Shown here piece by piece: positions 17,592 to 26,473 of a stretch of 64,000 bases of DNA. The first letter of the stretch is position 1, and each line of letters starts with the position of its first letter. A program made the translations under genes and the position numbers. Below the pieces are notes generated by a model. The model ran no database searches. It was given only the letters and a program-made list of their open reading frames with translations, and was not told where the DNA came from. Source of the DNA: Terriglobales bacterium (lineage in GTDB: Bacteria > Acidobacteriota > Terriglobia > Terriglobales > Acidobacteriaceae); assembly GCA_035561515.1 (NCBI GenBank), contig DATMXP010000009.1:106495-170494 (forward strand). The letters are read 5' to 3'.

Positions 17592-18905
17592 TCAGTAGAC
17601 TTCGTTCATCAGTTCGACCACATGTGCCACACGGCTCTTCATCCCGCGCTGCTCCACACCCGCGCGTAGCTGTAGCATACAGCCCACGTTTGCCGTAGCA
17701 ATTACGTCCGCATCCACGCTCTGTACATCGTCCATCTTCGCAGCCAACAGTTTCATCGAAAGCGAATTCTGCACCACGTTGTACACGCCGGCGCTTCCGC
17801 AGCAGATATCGGAGTTCGGCATTTCCACCACTTCTGCTCCGATTGCCTTCAGCAATTGCCTCGGTGCCGTGCGGATCTTCTGCGCGTGTGCGAGGTGGCA
17901 GGGGTCCTGGTACGTCACTCGCTTGCCGAGAGGCCTCAATGGCTTACGCGGTCCAATCTCAGCCAGGTATTCATTGATGTCGCGCATCTTCGCCACGAAC
18001 TGCTTCGCCTTCTCCGCATATTCCGGATCGTCCTTCAACAGTTCGTCGTATTCCTTCAGTGTGCCGCCGCATCCCGCCGCGTTCGTCACGATTGCATCGA
18101 TGCTGTCATCCAGGCATGCATCGATATTTTTCCGCGCCAGTGCCCGCGCATCATCGAGTCTTCCTGCGTGCGCATGCAACGCTCCACAGCAACTCTGTTT
18201 TTCCGGCAGCACCACCGAAACGCCGTTCTTGCACAGAACGCGTACCGTCGCCCGGTTCAACTCGGCGAACGAAACGCTGGCGATGCATCCGGCCAGCAAC
18301 GCTACATGTCCGCGATTTTCACCTTCCGCCGGAAACACCATCCCGAATTCATTGAACGAGAAGTCGTCATCCACTCGCGGCGCGAGCGACTCCAGCTTCT
18401 TCAGTCCCAACAGAGACAGCACTCCGCTCGTTCGCACCAGCTTCTGCAATCCTGAACGCTGGTAGAACCGCAACAGCTTCGCGCCGCGGATAAGGACATC
18501 GTTCCGCTGCAGCACCGTCCCGTAGAAATAATTCCGAATCTTCCGTTCAAGCCACGGACGCTTGTAATTTGCTTCAATTTCCGTTCGAGCGCGTTCAACG
18601 ATGTGGCCATACGAAACGCCCGACGGACACGCCGTCTGGCACCCCAGGCATCCGAGACACCGGTCAATGTGCTCGACGAAAGAATCCTGTATCGGCAGCC
18701 GGCCTTCATCCACTTGCAGGATCTGGTAAATGCGTCCGCGCGGAGAATCAGCCTCTAATCCGAGCACGCGATAGGTCGGGCACTGCTGCAAACACAATCC
18801 GCAGTGGATACACTTCGAGTACAGCTCCCATGTGGGGCGATCGTTTGTCGTGAAATTCGAGTGCTTGGGAATTTCTGTCTCGGTCGTCGTAGGCGCGGTA
18901 CTCAG
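17592..18905 (-). CDS. glcF: Glycolate oxidase iron-sulfur subunit GlcF, probable CTG start
   Basis: Iron-sulfur subunit passing electrons from the GlcDE flavoprotein to the quinone pool. Two 4Fe-4S motifs are present: KCIHCGLCLQQCPT at the N-terminus and CLGCLGCQTACPSG about 50 residues later, followed by two cysteine-rich CCG domains (KQSCCGALHAH and DICCGSAGVYN). No ATG, GTG or TTG exists ahead of the first cluster; the first TTG (18797) lies inside it. The frame is open upstream to a CTG at 18903-18905 that overlaps the glcE stop, with GGGAGG eight bases before it. This gives 437 residues, normal for GlcF, so CTG is taken as start. Confidence 0.88.
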   Translation of the reverse strand: MSTAPTTTETEIPKHSNFTTNDRPTWELYSKCIHCGLCLQQCPTYRVLGLEADSPRGRIYQILQVDEGRLPIQDSFVEHIDRCLGCLGCQTACPSGVSYGHIVERARTEIEANYKRPWLERKIRNYFYGTVLQRNDVLIRGAKLLRFYQRSGLQKLVRTSGVLSLLGLKKLESLAPRVDDDFSFNEFGMVFPAEGENRGHVALLAGCIASVSFAELNRATVRVLCKNGVSVVLPEKQSCCGALHAHAGRLDDARALARKNIDACLDDSIDAIVTNAAGCGGTLKEYDELLKDDPEYAEKAKQFVAKMRDINEYLAEIGPRKPLRPLGKRVTYQDPCHLAHAQKIRTAPRQLLKAIGAEVVEMPNSDICCGSAGVYNVVQNSLSMKLLAAKMDDVQSVDADVIATANVGCMLQLRAGVEQRGMKSRVAHVVELMNEVY

Positions 18906-20179
18906 AGTAGGAACCTCCCGCGATTCAGATTGTCCTTCGGACTAAGCGCGCGCTTGGCCGCCATCATCGCATCCATGTTATTGGGACTCGTGCCCCACAC
19001 GCTAATCTCAGGTTTCAGCGATACCGGGCAGCGCATCACCACCGTCGACGCATCTCGTGGCAAGCTCTTGCGGAGTTCGCGAATGCACCCGACGTAGTTC
19101 TCGGCCATGCCGCCATTCAATGCCATCAGCAGAAAACCCACTCCGATGCGTCCCCAGGCCTGTAACTCGAGATGGTTCTCACCTGCCAGGCGCTCCATGG
19201 TTCCGATTACCTCTCCACCGCTGTTCGGCGGAACCGAAACTGCAACCTTGACCGGCGACTCGTTCCCCAGCTTTTCCACGCGGTCCCAGAACGTGTGCTC
19301 CGGCGACCCGTCAAATGCCGCCGTTACCGCCGACCCGAGCTCCGACCCATACCTCGCGAGTACGCGATCGCTTCCCCCTGCGCGTACCGCAATCGTCCAT
19401 GTGCCACCAACAGATGCTTTAGGCGACAGCAATTCCAGGCATATGGGTGACAAAGGAGACGCCATCACAAAATCCCGAAACTCGATGGCTTCATTCAGCG
19501 ATGCGAACTCGCATACGAACGTTCTGGTCGCAACCGGGTGAGGGAAGAGCTTGAAACTCGCCGACGTGATCACCGCCAGTGTCCCGTAGCTGCCGATCAT
19601 CAACTTCATCAGGTCAAAGCCGGCGACATTCTTCACCACGCGCCCGCCGCCCTTCGCCGCCTTGCCTTCCGCCGTAACGAACCTCACCCCAAGGCAGAAG
19701 TCGCGCAGTCCTCCGAAGAAGTGCCGATGTGGTCCGCTCGCCGCAACCGCCATGGCGCCGCCAATCGTCACTCGATCCGCGTTTGCAATGTCGATGGGGA
19801 ACACTTGTCCTTGATCGCGGACCAGGCTCTGCAACTCGCTGATCGTAACCCCGGCGCCCACGCCGATCGTCAGGTCGCCCGGATCGTAATGCTCAATCCC
19901 TGTCAGCCTCTCCGTTCGCAGCAGTAGGTCAACGGCCGTCGGGATGTTTCCAATCTCCTGGTGAACGAATCCGCCGGCCGGCACCACGTTCAAGTCGTGC
20001 TCGTACGCATACCGCAACACCGCCGCGACTTCTTCCACCGATCCCGGCGTCACAGCAATTGCTGGCGTTACTCCGTCGATCGTCAGGTCCTTCAGCTTCT
20101 GCGGCGCTTCCACCACGTATTGTTCGCCGACAATCGACGACAATTCGTTCATTCGCACTGATGTGGCCATCGTGCTCAT
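18902..20179 (-). CDS. glcE: Glycolate oxidase FAD-binding subunit GlcE
   Basis: FAD-binding oxidase subunit of 425 residues from the PCMH/VAO fold. The N-terminal flavin domain includes AVTPGSVEEVAAVLRYA, VVPAGGFV and the pyrophosphate-binding VTIGGAMAVAASGPHRHFFGG-type region (with GGGRVVKNVAGFDLMKL). It is somewhat longer than Escherichia coli GlcE. It overlaps glcD by four bases (ATGA) and glcF by up to four, so D-E-F is one tightly coupled operon oxidising glycolate (from oxygenic carbon metabolism or uptake) to glyoxylate. Glyoxylate could feed the glycine pathway, whose cleavage genes lie about 11 kb away. Confidence 0.92.
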   Translation of the reverse strand: MSTMATSVRMNELSSIVGEQYVVEAPQKLKDLTIDGVTPAIAVTPGSVEEVAAVLRYAYEHDLNVVPAGGFVHQEIGNIPTAVDLLLRTERLTGIEHYDPGDLTIGVGAGVTISELQSLVRDQGQVFPIDIANADRVTIGGAMAVAASGPHRHFFGGLRDFCLGVRFVTAEGKAAKGGGRVVKNVAGFDLMKLMIGSYGTLAVITSASFKLFPHPVATRTFVCEFASLNEAIEFRDFVMASPLSPICLELLSPKASVGGTWTIAVRAGGSDRVLARYGSELGSAVTAAFDGSPEHTFWDRVEKLGNESPVKVAVSVPPNSGGEVIGTMERLAGENHLELQAWGRIGVGFLLMALNGGMAENYVGCIRELRKSLPRDASTVVMRCPVSLKPEISVWGTSPNNMDAMMAAKRALSPKDNLNRGRFLL

Positions 20180-21621
20180 CCGGCCACCTCCGCCACCACT
20201 TCCGGAGGACGTACGGTCGATACCACTCCCTCGCGGCAGCCACGTGTCATCGGAAACACCTTCTGCGGATTCATCGTTCCTTCCGGGTTGAAGGCGTCAT
20301 GTAGCCGCTTCATCACATCAAGATCGTCTTCCGTGAACAGCAGCGACATCAGCGCCTGCTTCTCCATCCCGACGCCATGTTCACCCGTGATCGTTCCGCC
20401 CATCTTGATGCACTGCGCACAGATGTCGAATCCTGCCTGGTGCGTCCGTTCTACCTGTGCCGGGTCTCGCAGGTCGAACATGATCGCCGGATGCAGGTTT
20501 CCATCTCCCGCATGAAAGATGTTGCCGATCCGCTGGTTGTACTTCTTGCTGATCCCTTCGATGAATCGCAGGATCTCCGGAATCTTTGTCCTCGGCACCA
20601 CCACGTCCTGCGAGTAGTATGCCGGCGTAATCCGCCCCAGCGACGCGAACGCCGTCTTGCGTCCCTTCCACAACAGCGCGCGCTCCGCATCATCTTTTGC
20701 CCGACGAACATCCCGGGCTTGATGTCGCTCACAAACTGCCTTCACCGACTCGGCCTGTTCTTCGACGGCCTCTCGCAATCCCTCCAACTCGATCAGCAAC
20801 ACCGCACCCGAATCTCTAGGGAATCCTGCATGAGTCGCATCTTCCACCGCGCGCAACGTCACGCCATCCAGCATCTCCAGGGCCGCCGGAGTGATTCCCG
20901 CTGACGTAATGGCCGTCACCGTGTTCGCAGCGTCGTCAACCGTGTTGTAGATCGCCAGCAGCGTCGCCACCGACTCCGCCACGCGCGTCAACCGTACCGT
21001 AATTTTTGTAACGATTCCGATGAGTCCTTCTGACCCCGTGAAAAATCCTGTCAGGTCGAATCCCACCGAATCTGCGGCCTTGCCGCCGAACTCCACCACT
21101 TCGCCGGAAGGCAACACCACTTCCAGCCCGGTTATGTGATTGACGGTTACGCCCTGAGCGAGGGTGTGCGGACCACCCGAGTTCTCCGCCACATTTCCGC
21201 CGATCGTCGACGCCCTCTGGCTCGAAGGATCCGGTGCGAAGTACAAACCATTCTTTGCGACCCGCGCCGAAAGCTCCGTGTTCACCACGCCGGGCTGTAC
21301 CACCGCACGCCGGTTCGGCACGTCCACTTCGAGGATGCGCCCCATCCGCGAGAACGTCACCACGATTCCGCCCTGCCGCGGCACCGATCCGCCGCTCAGG
21401 CCTGTTCCCGCTCCGCGTGGAACAATCGGAATCTTGTACTTGTTCGCCGTCTTGACGATGGCGACCACATGCTCGGTTGATTGGGGAAGCACCACCAGGT
21501 CAGGCGTGCCTTTTGCCAGGGAAGCGTCGTACTCATAGACCATCAGGTCTTCCGGACGATCGAGTACAGACTCTTTGCCCAGTAGTTTCTTAAGTTCTTT
21601 GCTGGCAGCGCGAATCGACAT
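20176..21621 (-). CDS. glcD: Glycolate oxidase / D-lactate dehydrogenase-type FAD subunit GlcD
   Basis: Catalytic flavoprotein of 481 residues. The PCMH FAD-binding domain shows VPRGAGTGLSGGSVP (about 81-95) and DPSSQRASTIGGNVAENSGG-type residues; the C-terminal FAD-oxidase C domain shows GNIFHAGDGNLHP and ITGEHGVGMEK, typical of GlcD. D-lactate or 2-hydroxyglutarate dehydrogenases share this fold, but the adjacent glcE and glcF make glycolate the leading substrate. The start at 21621 follows the glycosyltransferase gene by 17 bases, so that gene probably shares its transcript. Confidence 0.93.
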   Translation of the reverse strand: MSIRAASKELKKLLGKESVLDRPEDLMVYEYDASLAKGTPDLVVLPQSTEHVVAIVKTANKYKIPIVPRGAGTGLSGGSVPRQGGIVVTFSRMGRILEVDVPNRRAVVQPGVVNTELSARVAKNGLYFAPDPSSQRASTIGGNVAENSGGPHTLAQGVTVNHITGLEVVLPSGEVVEFGGKAADSVGFDLTGFFTGSEGLIGIVTKITVRLTRVAESVATLLAIYNTVDDAANTVTAITSAGITPAALEMLDGVTLRAVEDATHAGFPRDSGAVLLIELEGLREAVEEQAESVKAVCERHQARDVRRAKDDAERALLWKGRKTAFASLGRITPAYYSQDVVVPRTKIPEILRFIEGISKKYNQRIGNIFHAGDGNLHPAIMFDLRDPAQVERTHQAGFDICAQCIKMGGTITGEHGVGMEKQALMSLLFTEDDLDVMKRLHDAFNPEGTMNPQKVFPMTRGCREGVVSTVRPPEVVAEVAG

Positions 21622-21638
21622 GGACCTTGTCCCCGATT

Positions 21639-22937
21639 CTACACCTCTGAATCGCGCAATTCCGGATGCTTTCGCTGCAAATTACTACTCTGACTGATCA
21701 GGAAAACGATGAGTATCGCCATCAGCGGCTCGATCGGTGCCCGGTAACGCGGATGCGGGAACACAAAGTAGTACACAACCGGATAAATCAGCATCGCAGC
21801 GCCATACACGAACCAGGCTCGCCGCCGTTGTTTCCACATCAGAATCAGGCCCATGAAGCCCAGGATTGATGTCGTGAAGAAAAACACATTTCGCGCATCC
21901 ATGAACCATCCGGTCCACGGCGCGTTCGTCCAGAAGTAAGTCATCCGCGCCGCCGTCGCATGCGCAAACGCTCCGGGATTCGCCTTAATCCATGCCATTG
22001 CCTCGCGTTTGCGTTCTTTCACATAAGCGAGTTCGCCCATCTCTTTATAGCGCTGGAATTCGATCTTGTTCTGCGTCGGATGCACGTACCACATCCACAA
22101 GCCCATCGCACCCGGCCCGTTTCCAAATCGAAGTTCCGCTCCCAGGTTAGTCCGCAGGAAGACCGGTTCGCCGAACACGCGATGGTTCCTCACCAGCCAC
22201 GGCGTAATCATCGCGAAGAACAGCACTCCCGAAATCACCGCTGGCACGAACCACGCCTTCTTTTGCCGATGCAACTGATAAACCACCCACAGTCCGAAAC
22301 ACGGCACCAGCGACAGCACCGAAGAATTCGTCAGCGCCAATACACCCCACAGCGCTCCCCACAACGCCCACTCGCGTTTCCGGCGTCCCTCCGCCAATCG
22401 CATTGTGATGAGCGCCAGCACTGTCACGAGAAACGTCGTGATCGCCGTCTCCCATACCCACTTCACGGCCCAATAGCCGGCGTAGGGAAATACACCCCAT
22501 GTCCACGCCGACCATTTCGCAATCTTCAGATTGAAGCTTCGTAGCGCCAGGAAGAATACCGGCAGCACCGTCAGCGCCGAGAACGCGCTGTTAATTGTCA
22601 GCAGGATGATCGCCGACAGCGGTGTATAAACCCCAAAGACCTTAAACACGCCGGCAATCAGAAACGGATATGCTGGAGGTTCCCACGCCGTCGTCCCCGT
22701 CGGATCTTGGAACGGACTCGAATACCCCTTGCCCTCCGCCAGCGACTGCGCAATCCGCCCCATCTCCCAGCCAATCCCGAACGTCCCATCTGTCGCCTTC
22801 GGGCGATACGTATGCGCGGCCAGCATGAAGCCCACCCGCAGCAGAAAGCCGATCAGCACAATCCACATCAACTTCCTGCGCCAGGAGGCATCAAGCGTAA
22901 ACAGACTTTTTGGTTGGGTTGCTACGGCGGTATTCAA
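21639..22937 (-). CDS. Multi-pass membrane glycosyltransferase, GT39/ArnT-like
   Basis: GT-C-fold membrane protein of 432 residues. An acidic loop after the first helix (YRPKATDGTFGIGWEMGRIA) occupies the place where PMT/ArnT enzymes carry the catalytic aspartate, and the segment EPPAYPFLIAGVFKVFG is typical of the family. About ten hydrophobic helices follow; the C-terminus ends in a short cytoplasmic tail. It should transfer a sugar from a lipid-phosphate donor on the periplasmic side; the substrate is unknown. It precedes glcD by 17 bases and may lead that operon, though no metabolic link is evident. Confidence 0.82.
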   Translation of the reverse strand: MNTAVATQPKSLFTLDASWRRKLMWIVLIGFLLRVGFMLAAHTYRPKATDGTFGIGWEMGRIAQSLAEGKGYSSPFQDPTGTTAWEPPAYPFLIAGVFKVFGVYTPLSAIILLTINSAFSALTVLPVFFLALRSFNLKIAKWSAWTWGVFPYAGYWAVKWVWETAITTFLVTVLALITMRLAEGRRKREWALWGALWGVLALTNSSVLSLVPCFGLWVVYQLHRQKKAWFVPAVISGVLFFAMITPWLVRNHRVFGEPVFLRTNLGAELRFGNGPGAMGLWMWYVHPTQNKIEFQRYKEMGELAYVKERKREAMAWIKANPGAFAHATAARMTYFWTNAPWTGWFMDARNVFFFTTSILGFMGLILMWKQRRRAWFVYGAAMLIYPVVYYFVFPHPRYRAPIEPLMAILIVFLISQSSNLQRKHPELRDSEV

Positions 22938-23210
22938 GATTCAGAAAGTCTACCAGCTACTTTGTCGCTGGGCACAGGCAGGATTTGAGGAAGGATTAGT
23001 TGCAATCATCTACTTCACTAATACCGGGCCTTGGGCGGGCCAAAAAGGGTTACGCTCCGAAACAGAAATCTTCTTTGCATTGTCCTCACTCACACCCCAC
23101 CCGTAACTTGTGCGTTCCATCCCGCTCTGTCCAGAATAGGCAACCAGTTACAACTTAGTTAACTCAGATATTGCTAGTTCCTCCACCTTCGCCTTTTGGG
23201 GACCCTATCA

Positions 23211-25607
23211 ATGTCTTTGCCTTCCACACCACTCCGTTTCCTGTCGCTCACTGCTCTTTTAATCGCCTTCTGTTTCATGGCGGCAGCCTCTGCCCAAACC
23301 TTCGCTCCAGCAGTCCCGTACGCTGCCAATGCTGGCAATAAGCTCGTACGCGCCGACTTCAACAACGACGGTCATCAAGACCTCTTAACCGTATCCGGCT
23401 CTCAGGGCACCATCCTGTTCGGCGACGGAACCGGTGTCTTCTCGCGGCGTGACTTCGACCCGGGAGTTACTCTTACACAGCTCTTCGCCGTCGACGCCAA
23501 CGGCGATGGCAAAGTCGATATCATCGGTGTTAGCGGCACTAGCTCCGCTCCCCAGATCGCCGTCCTTCTCGGAAATGGAGATGGCACCTTCCAGCCCGCT
23601 CGCCTCATCGACGCCGGAACCAAGTCCATTTCTATCGCCGTCGCCGATTTCAACCGTGACGGCAAGATCGATATTGCTGCCGGTTCCATCACTGGCGATC
23701 CCCAGCAGACTCCTCCTCCGAATACCGTTTCTGTTTACTATGGCGACGGAACCGGCAACTTCGCTCTAGGCCTGACCATGAACAATGTCGGCATCCCGAA
23801 GCCGTTTCCTGAAAGCTATTGCACCGGATACCAGCTTACCCAGATCAGCGCCACCGACCTCAACGGCGATGGTTGGCCCGACATCGCCTTCATCGCTGGC
23901 GGCGCCGGCTGCGACGTCGAGCTCGGCGACATCTACGGCCTCTATAACAACGGCAACGGCACCTTCACCGGCAAAGACATTACGGGACTTTCCGTACCGC
24001 GCGAACTCGGAACTGGTGATTACGATCAGAACGGCGCGCATGACCTCGCCGTCCCATATTCCGGCTGCCACACTCCTTGCCAGGGCTTGAACCTATACCT
24101 GAACCCGGCCCCCTCGCCTACTTCCACACTATCCGTCCCGCTTCCCACGGCAATCGGCTACGCGGAATCGTCATCGTATAACTCTCCTGTCATCGCAGAC
24201 TTCAACAATGACGGGCGAAACGACGTCGTTTACGGCCTGTACGCCTACGCTTACGGAGGTAGTTATAACGGCGACACATATGGCGTCGCTTTTGCTACTC
24301 AGAACGCCGATGGAACTCTGGCGCCTGGAGCATTTCTCCAAACTCAGGGAGGTGCCCCGTCGTCGATTGTCGTCGGCGACTTCAATGAGGATGGCAAACT
24401 CGATGTCGCGGGCACTCTCGGCGGCCAGGTTTTCGTCTGGCTGAACACCACCGCCGACGCGCAGGCTTGCGCTCCCGGTGGCGACCGCACCATTCACGTC
24501 TGCTCACCGGGTACAACGTCATCCACCGACGATGTCCGCTTCCTGGCCACGCCGCGCTCCAACCAGCCGATCTCCGGCATGAAGGTTTATGTCGATAATG
24601 TCGGGTACTTCGCCACCGACCAGGATCGCCTCAGTGCGCGCCTGAAGCTCTCCGCCGGCTCCCACAACATTGTCGTCAAGGCCTGGGACACCCAGGGGCC
24701 GTTCAGTACCTCATTCACCCTCAACGTGACCGGTACCAGCGGGGGCTCGTGTCCTGCCGGAGCCGACCGTACTGTGAACCTCTGCTCGCCGCAGAATGGC
24801 GCCACCCTCACCAGCCCCGTTAAGGTTCTCGCGACTGCGCGTTCCGATCAGGGCTTAAGTGATCTTCAGCTCTACATCGACTACAAGCTGGTGATGAGGA
24901 CTGGCCCCGGGGTCAGCACCATCGACCAGGACGTAATCTTCACCTCCGGCACTCATTTCGTCGAAGTAAAGGGCTGGGACAAAACTGGCGCCTTCAGCAG
25001 CAGCGCGAGTTTCACCGTTTCCGGCGGCAGCAGTGGAGGTTGCACCGCGACTGCCGACCGCACCGTAAACATCTGTCAACCGGCCAACGGTTCATCCGTG
25101 GGAAGTCCGGTCCGCGTGCTTGCCGGCCTCCGTTCCGACGCAGGTATCGTTGACGCCCAGATCTACGTCGACAGCACGCTCGTGTATCACAGCGGATCTG
25201 CAACCAGCACCGTCGACCAGAGTCTTTCCATGAGCGCGGGTACGCACCGCATCACCGTAAAAGGCTGGGACAAGTACGGCGCATTCAGTTCGTCCGTCAC
25301 CATTTCAGTCACCGGCAATGGTCAAACCACCTGTACCACCAGCACGGATCGCTCCGTCAACCTCTGCCAGCCTGCCGATGGCGCAACCGTGTCTTCTCCC
25401 GTAAGGGTGTACGCCGCGCTTCGCTCCTCCGCGGGTATCACAGCCGCGCAGATATACCTCGATGGATCCGTTGTCTGGCAAGGTCCATCTGGAACAACCC
25501 TGGTCGACAAGTCACTGACGATCGGTGTGGGCAGCCACCGCATCACCGTGAAGGGATGGGACAAATACGGCTCCTTCATGGACACTGCCAACATCACCGT
25601 CCAGTAG
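23211..25607 (+). CDS. Secreted FG-GAP/VCBS beta-propeller protein with four tandem Ig-like repeats
   Basis: Exported protein of 798 residues. Signal peptide 1-29 (ending ASAQT). Residues 35-410 hold about seven FG-GAP/VCBS blades with calcium-binding DxNxDGxxD loops (ADFNNDGHQD, DANGDGKVD, ADFNRDGKID, TDLNGDGWPD, ADFNNDGRND, GDFNEDGKLD). From residue 420 four repeats of about 94-97 residues follow, each beginning with a Cys, a D-R-[TS]-[IV] pair and a second Cys. The start is the ATG at 23211, which begins the signal peptide; the frame opens at a TTG at 23196. Likely an adhesion or carbohydrate-binding surface protein. A perfect terminator follows. Confidence 0.87.
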   Translation: MSLPSTPLRFLSLTALLIAFCFMAAASAQTFAPAVPYAANAGNKLVRADFNNDGHQDLLTVSGSQGTILFGDGTGVFSRRDFDPGVTLTQLFAVDANGDGKVDIIGVSGTSSAPQIAVLLGNGDGTFQPARLIDAGTKSISIAVADFNRDGKIDIAAGSITGDPQQTPPPNTVSVYYGDGTGNFALGLTMNNVGIPKPFPESYCTGYQLTQISATDLNGDGWPDIAFIAGGAGCDVELGDIYGLYNNGNGTFTGKDITGLSVPRELGTGDYDQNGAHDLAVPYSGCHTPCQGLNLYLNPAPSPTSTLSVPLPTAIGYAESSSYNSPVIADFNNDGRNDVVYGLYAYAYGGSYNGDTYGVAFATQNADGTLAPGAFLQTQGGAPSSIVVGDFNEDGKLDVAGTLGGQVFVWLNTTADAQACAPGGDRTIHVCSPGTTSSTDDVRFLATPRSNQPISGMKVYVDNVGYFATDQDRLSARLKLSAGSHNIVVKAWDTQGPFSTSFTLNVTGTSGGSCPAGADRTVNLCSPQNGATLTSPVKVLATARSDQGLSDLQLYIDYKLVMRTGPGVSTIDQDVIFTSGTHFVEVKGWDKTGAFSSSASFTVSGGSSGGCTATADRTVNICQPANGSSVGSPVRVLAGLRSDAGIVDAQIYVDSTLVYHSGSATSTVDQSLSMSAGTHRITVKGWDKYGAFSSSVTISVTGNGQTTCTTSTDRSVNLCQPADGATVSSPVRVYAALRSSAGITAAQIYLDGSVVWQGPSGTTLVDKSLTIGVGSHRITVKGWDKYGSFMDTANITVQ
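24468..25607 (+). repeat. Four tandem coding repeats of 282-291 bases
   Basis: Repeat units start at the cysteine codons at about 24468, 24750, 25041 and 25332. Each encodes C-x5-DR[TS][VI]-x2-[LIV]C, a [SD]xxxVxVxA strand pattern and a closing VKGWDKxGxF motif (VKAWDTQGPF in the first). Units two to four are closer to each other than to unit one, suggesting duplication of the third and fourth units most recently. Confidence 0.8.
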
Positions 25608-25622
25608 GGAAGTAAAAGAGAA

Positions 25623-25654
25623 AGGCCCACCATGTATTGGTGGGCCTGTTTTTT
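25623..25654 (+). terminator. Rho-independent terminator of the FG-GAP gene
   Basis: Perfect ten-base-pair stem AGGCCCACCA / TGGTGGGCCT, five-base loop, then G and six Ts, 15 bases after the stop codon. Confidence 0.92.
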
Positions 25655-25678
25655 GCACACTGCTCTCGCCAGACGTGG

Positions 25679-26473
25679 TTACTCGCCGCTCTCTTCGTCA
25701 GGCTTTTCGACTTTCTTGCGCCCGTTCCTCTGAATCGGGACCACTTCTCCTGTAGATGCGCCGAACACTACGGTATTGCCGGAACTGTCGCCCAGGTGCT
25801 GAAGCATGCGCAGTTGCAGCAAGCTCGGATTTTCCTCGATCATCTTTGCCGCATTCGCCAGGTTTCTCAGCGCCGCCGTCTCGCCGCGTGCCTTCTCCAG
25901 CGCCGCCTGTCCCTCCTTCTGCGCCTTCACGACCTGTGCGTACACCTTTTTCATTTCGCCGGGCAGAGTAATGTCTTTCACATCGGCAGCCAGCAGCTTT
26001 AAGCCAATCTTTTCCGCATGTGGCACGCCCATCTCCAGCAGCCGTGCGGAAATCTGGTTCCTCTGGCCTAGGATGTCATCTGCCTTCGCTCCGGTTACGA
26101 TGTCGCGCAGCACCATCTGCAGCAGCAGATAAATGGCTGTATGCACATTTTCAGAAGAGTGCACCGCCAGTTTCGGATCGATAATCTCGTATTGCGCCGC
26201 GATGCTCAGCTTCAGTGTGATCCCGTCCGAGCTAAGCAGCTCCTGTCCCACGATCGATACGAATCGCGAGCGCACGTCCACCAGTGTGACGTCGGAATTC
26301 AGCCTGGAGATCCAGTAGGCACCAGGCTCGAGCACGCCGACCATTCGCCCGTTCTTGTATTTCAACCCGCGCTGAAATTCGTACACAGTCACGCGCCGGA
26401 ACACGGAAAAGAAAATCTTCACCGACAAGCCCGCAATAATGACGATAAGAATCGCAACAACCAGCAGTTCCAT
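25679..26473 (-). CDS. Slipin/stomatin-like SPFH (Band 7) membrane protein
   Basis: Membrane-anchored scaffold protein of 264 residues. The N-terminal hydrophobic segment (3-27) is followed by the SPFH/Band 7 domain (about 30-190: FQRGLKYKNGRMVGVLEPGAY, TLVDVRSRFV, ITLKLSIAAQYEI) and a helical coiled-coil region (190-230) rich in Ala, Lys and Glu. Such proteins organise membrane microdomains and often work with NfeD-type partners; none is next to it. The start is placed at the ATG at 26473; the frame opens 12 codons earlier. It converges on the FG-GAP gene. Confidence 0.87.
   Translation of the reverse strand: MELLVVAILIVIIAGLSVKIFFSVFRRVTVYEFQRGLKYKNGRMVGVLEPGAYWISRLNSDVTLVDVRSRFVSIVGQELLSSDGITLKLSIAAQYEIIDPKLAVHSSENVHTAIYLLLQMVLRDIVTGAKADDILGQRNQISARLLEMGVPHAEKIGLKLLAADVKDITLPGEMKKVYAQVVKAQKEGQAALEKARGETAALRNLANAAKMIEENPSLLQLRMLQHLGDSSGNTVVFGASTGEVVPIQRNGRKKVEKPDEESGE

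Noticed and set aside
18795..18797. TTG at 18797 as start of glcF
   Set aside because: It would start the protein inside the first 4Fe-4S motif; the open frame, ribosome site and family length point to the CTG at 18905.
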